56,981 bases of DNA. Origin: Vibrio intestinalis (GTDB lineage Bacteria; Pseudomonadota; Gammaproteobacteria; Enterobacterales; Vibrionaceae). The stretch covers positions 1-56,981 of the forward strand of contig NZ_JANAVY020000022.1 of assembly GCF_025195085.2 (NCBI RefSeq). Direction: 5' to 3'. Shown one piece after another: positions 53,454 through 56,981 of the stretch. The notes under the pieces were generated by a model. That model was not told where the DNA came from, did not search any database, and was given only the letters and a program-made list of their open reading frames with translations. The first letter of the stretch is position 1, and each line of letters begins with the position of its first letter. The translations under genes were made by a program, and so were the position numbers.

Positions 53454-53830
53454 CACAATTTCCTTTGAATGGCTTTATTGCCGTTGTGTGTCTTGAACGC
53501 TGGTTACTTTAGGGGGCGAATATGACAGTTGTGTTTCACTTACTTGAAGCCTATATGACATTTCAATTTGATGAACTTTTCCTTTCTTTCTATAAATAAC
53601 CACCCTTCTAAACTCCGCCTCATTGGAACTCGCCCAAGGACTAATAAATTTATAAACTTCAACTTAACTATTTGAATTCACTCTCAAATTCAACAGGTTT
53701 CACTCTTTCTAAAAATTGATAAATTTGTTAATTTTCTTGTTGAATTATCTCCTTTGCTCTCTAGAATAACCTGAGCAACCAATCATTATAATAATTACCA
53801 TTCTCACTTGTAGTTAAAAGAGGACTCACA
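53454..53830. other. Divergent regulatory region of pstS and the second chemoreceptor
   Basis: These 377 AT-rich bases have no gene. The pstS side carries Pho-box-like half sites (53522-53561). The chemoreceptor side has TATAATAA near 53787 as a possible -10 and no flagellar sigma-28 consensus that I can see. Confidence 0.55.
53522..53561 (-). promoter_or_regulatory. Pho-box-like half sites upstream of pstS
   Basis: On the minus strand CTGTCAT (53528-53522) and ATGTCAT (53561-53555) match the PhoB repeat CTGTCAT at 7/7 and 6/7. They are 33 bases apart, three 11-base PhoB repeat steps. The intermediate steps are weak. PhoB control of pst is general; the site itself is inferred. Confidence 0.5.
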
Positions 53831-55474
53831 ATGCGCCAACTTCTCAATGGCCTTTCCATCAAGTTACAGGTCATGGTGCCTGTGCTTTTCACTATCTTAT
53901 TGCTCATAGCAGGTATCTCTTACAGTAAAAACTCCTTAGAAGACGTCTTTAGCCAAGTTGACCAATCAACCCAGAATTTGGTTGAACATAAAGAGATGGT
54001 GACAAACATCATCGACAATACTTACGGTATGCGAATCAAAGCGATCTACAGCCTATTTAACCCTCAGGATGTCGATCAACTATCAGAGTTGCTTATCGAA
54101 AAGCAGACTGAAACCGATGTGTTATTGGATTCTCTAAACAAGATTTCTGGCCTTGAAGATGAAGTTCAAGCCATGCGTATCGCGATCGAGGGCTACGTTG
54201 CTTACTCTCAACAGGTCATGATCCCGCTGCTAAACCGCAAGCATTCAATCACAACCACTGACAACCAATTTGAAGCGGAGTATGCGAAAGCATCCATTGA
54301 GTACCGAGAAGCAGGCAACAAGATGGTAGTGGCGATTGAAAATTTAACGAGCCAGCTCAATCAACTGAGTCTCAATGAAGTGAAACACAACGGTGACGTG
54401 CATTCATCGGTGATCACAAACAGCATGCTCGGCTTAGCTGCGGTGTTGTCACTAGCGGCACTGTTTAGCTGGTTGTTGGCAGGAATCATCGTCAAGCCAG
54501 TAAAAGAAATCCAAATTGCGATGAAAAAGGTCGCTACGGGTGATTTACTTGTGCACGTAAAAGAAGAAGGCAATAACGAAATTACTGCGCTTTCACGTGA
54601 CTTCAATGACACGGTTACTCAGTTACAAAGCACGGTGGGCGCACTCGTTAGAATCAGCGTGGACGTGGCATCCGCCTCAACCGAGCTTGCTGCGGTTATG
54701 ACTCAGTCCAGTGCCAACTCAGATCAAGAGCGCAATCAAGTTGAGCAAGTCGCCTCAGCAATCAACGAACTGGAAAGCACAGCCAAAGAAGTCACCCAAA
54801 ACGCGACCAGTGCCGATGGTGCATCCCTAGAAGCGGATAAGCTAGCAAAACAGAGCCTTGAAATGTTTGAGCAAAACAAACAATCAAGTGAAAAGATGGC
54901 GATTCAAATGACCAACGCTGCGCAAATGGTCAACTCGCTACAAGATCAATCGGAGCAGATTGGCAAAGTGATTGAGGTTATTGAAGGTATCTCCGAGCAA
55001 ACCAACCTGCTGGCGCTAAATGCCGCGATTGAAGCCGCACGCGCAGGCGAAAGTGGTCGAGGTTTTGCGGTCGTCGCTGATGAAGTACGCATGTTAGCTG
55101 CTCGCACCCAAGAGTCGACCAAAGAAATTCAAACCATAATCGAAGAGTTACAGCGCCAATCAAACAGCGCTAATGAGGGGATGAACTCTAGCTTGGCTAT
55201 GCTTTCTGAAACACAAGAGCAAGCCGAAACCGTGCGCGATGCCATTAGCGCGATTAGTTTATCTATCTCTGAACTCACTTCTATCAACGCTCAAGTTGCA
55301 GTTGCATCGGAAGAGCAAGGCCAAGTGACTGCTGACATCAATAATAACCTGACCAACATTTATGAATTGGTTAGCCAAAACGTCACTGGTATTACTCAAG
55401 CGGCTACAGCAAGCCAAGAGTTATCTAACCTCGCAGAAGAGCAAAAACAAAAGCTTGGCCAGTTCAACGTATAG
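53831..55474 (+). CDS. Methyl-accepting chemotaxis protein
   Basis: A 547-residue membrane chemoreceptor: TM1 (about 11-31), periplasmic helical sensor with one conserved stretch shared with the other receptor (MRIKAIYSLFNPQ against LRISAVYAIYDPE), TM2 (about 197-219), HAMP (to about 272) and the signalling domain with EQTNLLALNAAIEAARAGE. It ends without a CheR-tethering pentapeptide. AGAGGA precedes the ATG. It is a paralog of the receptor at 4848-6476, and the two differ mostly in the periplasmic part. Ligand unknown; a neighbouring phosphate transporter does not prove phosphate sensing. Confidence 0.94.
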   Translation: MRQLLNGLSIKLQVMVPVLFTILLLIAGISYSKNSLEDVFSQVDQSTQNLVEHKEMVTNIIDNTYGMRIKAIYSLFNPQDVDQLSELLIEKQTETDVLLDSLNKISGLEDEVQAMRIAIEGYVAYSQQVMIPLLNRKHSITTTDNQFEAEYAKASIEYREAGNKMVVAIENLTSQLNQLSLNEVKHNGDVHSSVITNSMLGLAAVLSLAALFSWLLAGIIVKPVKEIQIAMKKVATGDLLVHVKEEGNNEITALSRDFNDTVTQLQSTVGALVRISVDVASASTELAAVMTQSSANSDQERNQVEQVASAINELESTAKEVTQNATSADGASLEADKLAKQSLEMFEQNKQSSEKMAIQMTNAAQMVNSLQDQSEQIGKVIEVIEGISEQTNLLALNAAIEAARAGESGRGFAVVADEVRMLAARTQESTKEIQTIIEELQRQSNSANEGMNSSLAMLSETQEQAETVRDAISAISLSISELTSINAQVAVASEEQGQVTADINNNLTNIYELVSQNVTGITQAATASQELSNLAEEQKQKLGQFNV

Positions 55475-55504
55475 TCTTTGGTCGTGAGATCAATCCAAAG
55501 TAAC

Positions 55505-55526
55505 AAGGGAGCCATCAGGCTCCCTT
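55505..55526 (+). terminator. Terminator of the second chemoreceptor gene
   Basis: AAGGGAGCC (55505-55513), loop ATCA, GGCTCCCTT (55518-55526) running into a T-run (TTTTT) on the plus strand. It may also stop the converging regulator gene. Confidence 0.9.
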
Positions 55527-55569
55527 TTTAGTGACAACAACAGCTAATTATTGGAATAGGAAAATGTGC

Positions 55570-56238
55570 CTATACGCGCTCTTCTAGCGCGATATTATTA
55601 TTGGCCCAAAGCAGCGCTTGTAGCCTATTTTTGGCGTTAATTTTCTTAAAAATATTATGTAGGTGGGTCTTTACGGTGTTTTCACTTACAAACAGCTCAT
55701 CAGCGATTTGCAAGTTTGATGCACCATGACCAAGCAAGCGCATGATCTCTTTTTCTCGCTTAGTCAGATTTGCGTACACCTGTGATGTGGTCACCGAGTT
55801 GGCGCAGCGAAAATGCTCGATATAGTCTTGTGCCACTTTGCGCGACAGCCACATCTCATCTTGCATGATTTTTTCCATGCCTTTCAGTAGCAGGCTGATG
55901 TCATCATCAACATAAAATACGCCGACTAAATTGCGCCATTTGAACAAATGGGTAGAGGCAACATCTTTCGGGCAGTTGATGACAATCTCTTTAGCATTCA
56001 AACCGCTTACAGACTTAGCTTGGTTATATAGTTCAAAATTACTATCATCTAAGTAGCTAAAATCAATTAGAACAAAATCACCTAAACTCGATTCATCACC
56101 CCGCCCGTTTCTCAAGTCATCGAGCGACACTATTTCGACATCGAGTTGAATTCCTCGCTCTAAAGAATCTTTAAATAATTTCGATTGCATACTGACATCA
56201 GACAGTAAGGTTATATGGTAGGTGTCGTTATTGGTCAT
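55570..56238 (-). CDS. vpsT: VpsT/CsgD-like c-di-GMP-responsive LuxR-type regulator
   Basis: The 222-residue regulator has an atypical receiver domain (about 5-125) and a LuxR helix-turn-helix (about 155-217, LTKREKEIMRLLGHGASNLQ). W130-L-S-R133 fits the W[FLM][TS]R motif through which VpsT binds c-di-GMP and dimerises, so the protein should be activated by c-di-GMP instead of phosphorylation. One candidate aspartate remains at D59 (VLIDF). V. cholerae VpsT (224 residues) and related CpsQ/BrpT proteins turn on exopolysaccharide operons. The operon at 37897-49339 is the obvious target. The symbol is by similarity; orthology was not tested. Confidence 0.87.
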   Translation of the reverse strand: MTNNDTYHITLLSDVSMQSKLFKDSLERGIQLDVEIVSLDDLRNGRGDESSLGDFVLIDFSYLDDSNFELYNQAKSVSGLNAKEIVINCPKDVASTHLFKWRNLVGVFYVDDDISLLLKGMEKIMQDEMWLSRKVAQDYIEHFRCANSVTTSQVYANLTKREKEIMRLLGHGASNLQIADELFVSENTVKTHLHNIFKKINAKNRLQALLWANNNIALEERV

Positions 56239-56333
56239 TTCTTTACGTTCTCCAGCTCAACTTTGTTGTTGTCATTTAAAACTATCGTTTAGATACAATT
56301 AGTCAACCTAACCTCAGATCACATAAAATAAAA

Positions 56334-56366
56334 AACGCCATGAAAACTTAATATTTTCATGGCGTT
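56334..56366 (-). terminator. Terminator of the protease gene
   Basis: AACGCCATGAAAA (56334-56346) and TTTTCATGGCGTT (56354-56366) are perfect 13-base arms around a 7-base loop, followed by T-rich sequence on the minus strand. Confidence 0.88.
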
Positions 56367-56400
56367 ATATTGCACATCTTAATTATGAGAACTCAGAGGT

Positions 56401-56883
56401 TTACTTTTTACCCAATGCTGCTTTGCGACGCAAACGTACCAAAAAAGATACAAACAAAAGACTTAACAAAGAATTGACAGAAAAACTGCCTCCTGAGTCG
56501 CCTGAGCTATCTTGAGCTACTGTATTGTTATTAATCAACGTCCGAGAACCATTCACAAGCTTAACTTCGTAAGCTGGCGTTGCATTATCAGCAATGACGT
56601 TATCGATCCAAGCTTTGTAGTCATAAACTTCAGTAAAGACTGACGTTGTCGTGTTAGTAGAATTTAAACCACACACGGTATAACCAAAGCTCGCAATACC
56701 GACTTGACTTTGCGGCCCACCTGAGCGGCTCACATAAATCGGGCCTCCGGAATCACCAGAACAGATCGCGTTTCGATATGTAGGGCCATTGGCACCATTA
56801 AAACAAATTTGCTTGTCGGTTATGTTACTGCCCTGATCAGCAGTACAAACCGCAGTAGACACTAAGGGCGCGAACGTACTTTG
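56401..56883 (-). pseudogene. Trypsin-like serine protease with GlyGly-CTERM tail, 5' part lost or interrupted
   Basis: Only the C-terminal half of a secreted S1 protease is continuous. It has VSTAVCTADQ, the catalytic serine in ICSGDSGGPIYV, FGYTVCGL and VYDYKAWIDNVI, then a tail with SGDSGGSF, one TM helix and a basic RLRRK end. That tail is the GlyGly-CTERM sorting signal cut by rhombosortase for type II-secreted, surface-linked proteins. The catalytic His and Asp are missing. The frame meets TAA at 56884-56886, and the only start inside (GTG at 56862) would begin mid-domain. Upstream of the stop the same frame stays open to the window edge, so this is a nonsense mutation or an insertion junction. 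Confidence 0.7.
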
Positions 56884-56981
56884 TTAAGCTGATGTAAAGA
56901 GAACTTTTGCTCTATAATCTTTGTCCCACGTAGCCTTATTCATCTTCCTTGGTACAGACACGCTCCCTTCTGACTTCCTGA

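Noticed and set aside
1..56981. tRNA, rRNA, CRISPR arrays or complete insertion sequences
   Set aside because: No cloverleaf-type T-arm, rRNA-like stretch, regular spaced repeat or transposase gene was recognised when reading both strands.

Overview
The window reads as a piece of a Vibrio (Vibrionaceae) chromosome. An integron integrase of the VchIntIA type, with its array side at the left edge, sits directly next to rplT-rpmI-infC-thrS. This is the usual chromosomal-integron position in vibrios. The type VI secretion (T6SS) cluster has the Vibrio cholerae vas gene order, and the exopolysaccharide genes and their LuxR-type regulator are of the VpsL/N/O/P and VpsT kind. I name no species.

Layout. 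1-1300: end of a cassette array (a truncated CPCC-type cassette protein on the minus strand), attI region, SOS-box-bearing integrase promoter and intIA. 1377-4740 (minus): thrS-infC-rpmI-rplT, with infC starting at AUU and a thrS leader that carries two anticodon-arm-like hairpins. 4848-6476: a chemoreceptor. 6826-26216 (minus): a compact T6SS cluster of PAAR, tssB, tssC, tssE, tssF, tssG, FHA protein, tssJ, tssK, tssL, clpV, vasH, vasI/tagO, tssA and tssM. It has no hcp, vgrG or evident effector. A good sigma-54-type promoter lies before PAAR, which fits the sigma-54 activator VasH encoded in the cluster. 26404-28478: an Lrp/AsnC regulator divergent from a LysE exporter, then a siderophore-interacting flavoprotein. 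28515-31715: a LysR regulator divergent from the glutathione-dependent formaldehyde detoxification pair frmA-frmB. 31790-37294: a small membrane-anchored protein, a large RluA-type pseudouridine synthase, a TPR-GAF-GGDEF diguanylate cyclase, a hexapeptide acetyltransferase and a YqfB-like amidohydrolase.

37327-49339 (minus): an exopolysaccharide operon with a phosphoglycosyl transferase, Wza-like export protein, Wzc tyrosine kinase, four glycosyltransferases, UDP-glucose dehydrogenase, Wzy-like polymerase and VpsP-like protein, followed by a small secreted protein. No Wzx flippase or Wzb phosphatase is visible. 49903-53453 (minus): pstS-pstC-pstA-pstB phosphate transporter with Pho-box-like half sites. 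53831-55474: a second chemoreceptor paralogous to the first. 55570-56238 (minus): a VpsT-like regulator with the c-di-GMP-binding WLSR motif, a likely activator of the exopolysaccharide operon. 56401-end (minus): a broken trypsin-like protease with a GlyGly-CTERM tail.

Working together: the diguanylate cyclase, the VpsT-like regulator and the exopolysaccharide operon form a plausible c-di-GMP-to-biofilm circuit. The T6SS cluster builds the sheath, baseplate and membrane complex but must receive Hcp and VgrG from elsewhere. No tRNA, rRNA, CRISPR array or intact insertion sequence was recognised. All functional calls come from reading the sequence; no database search was run.
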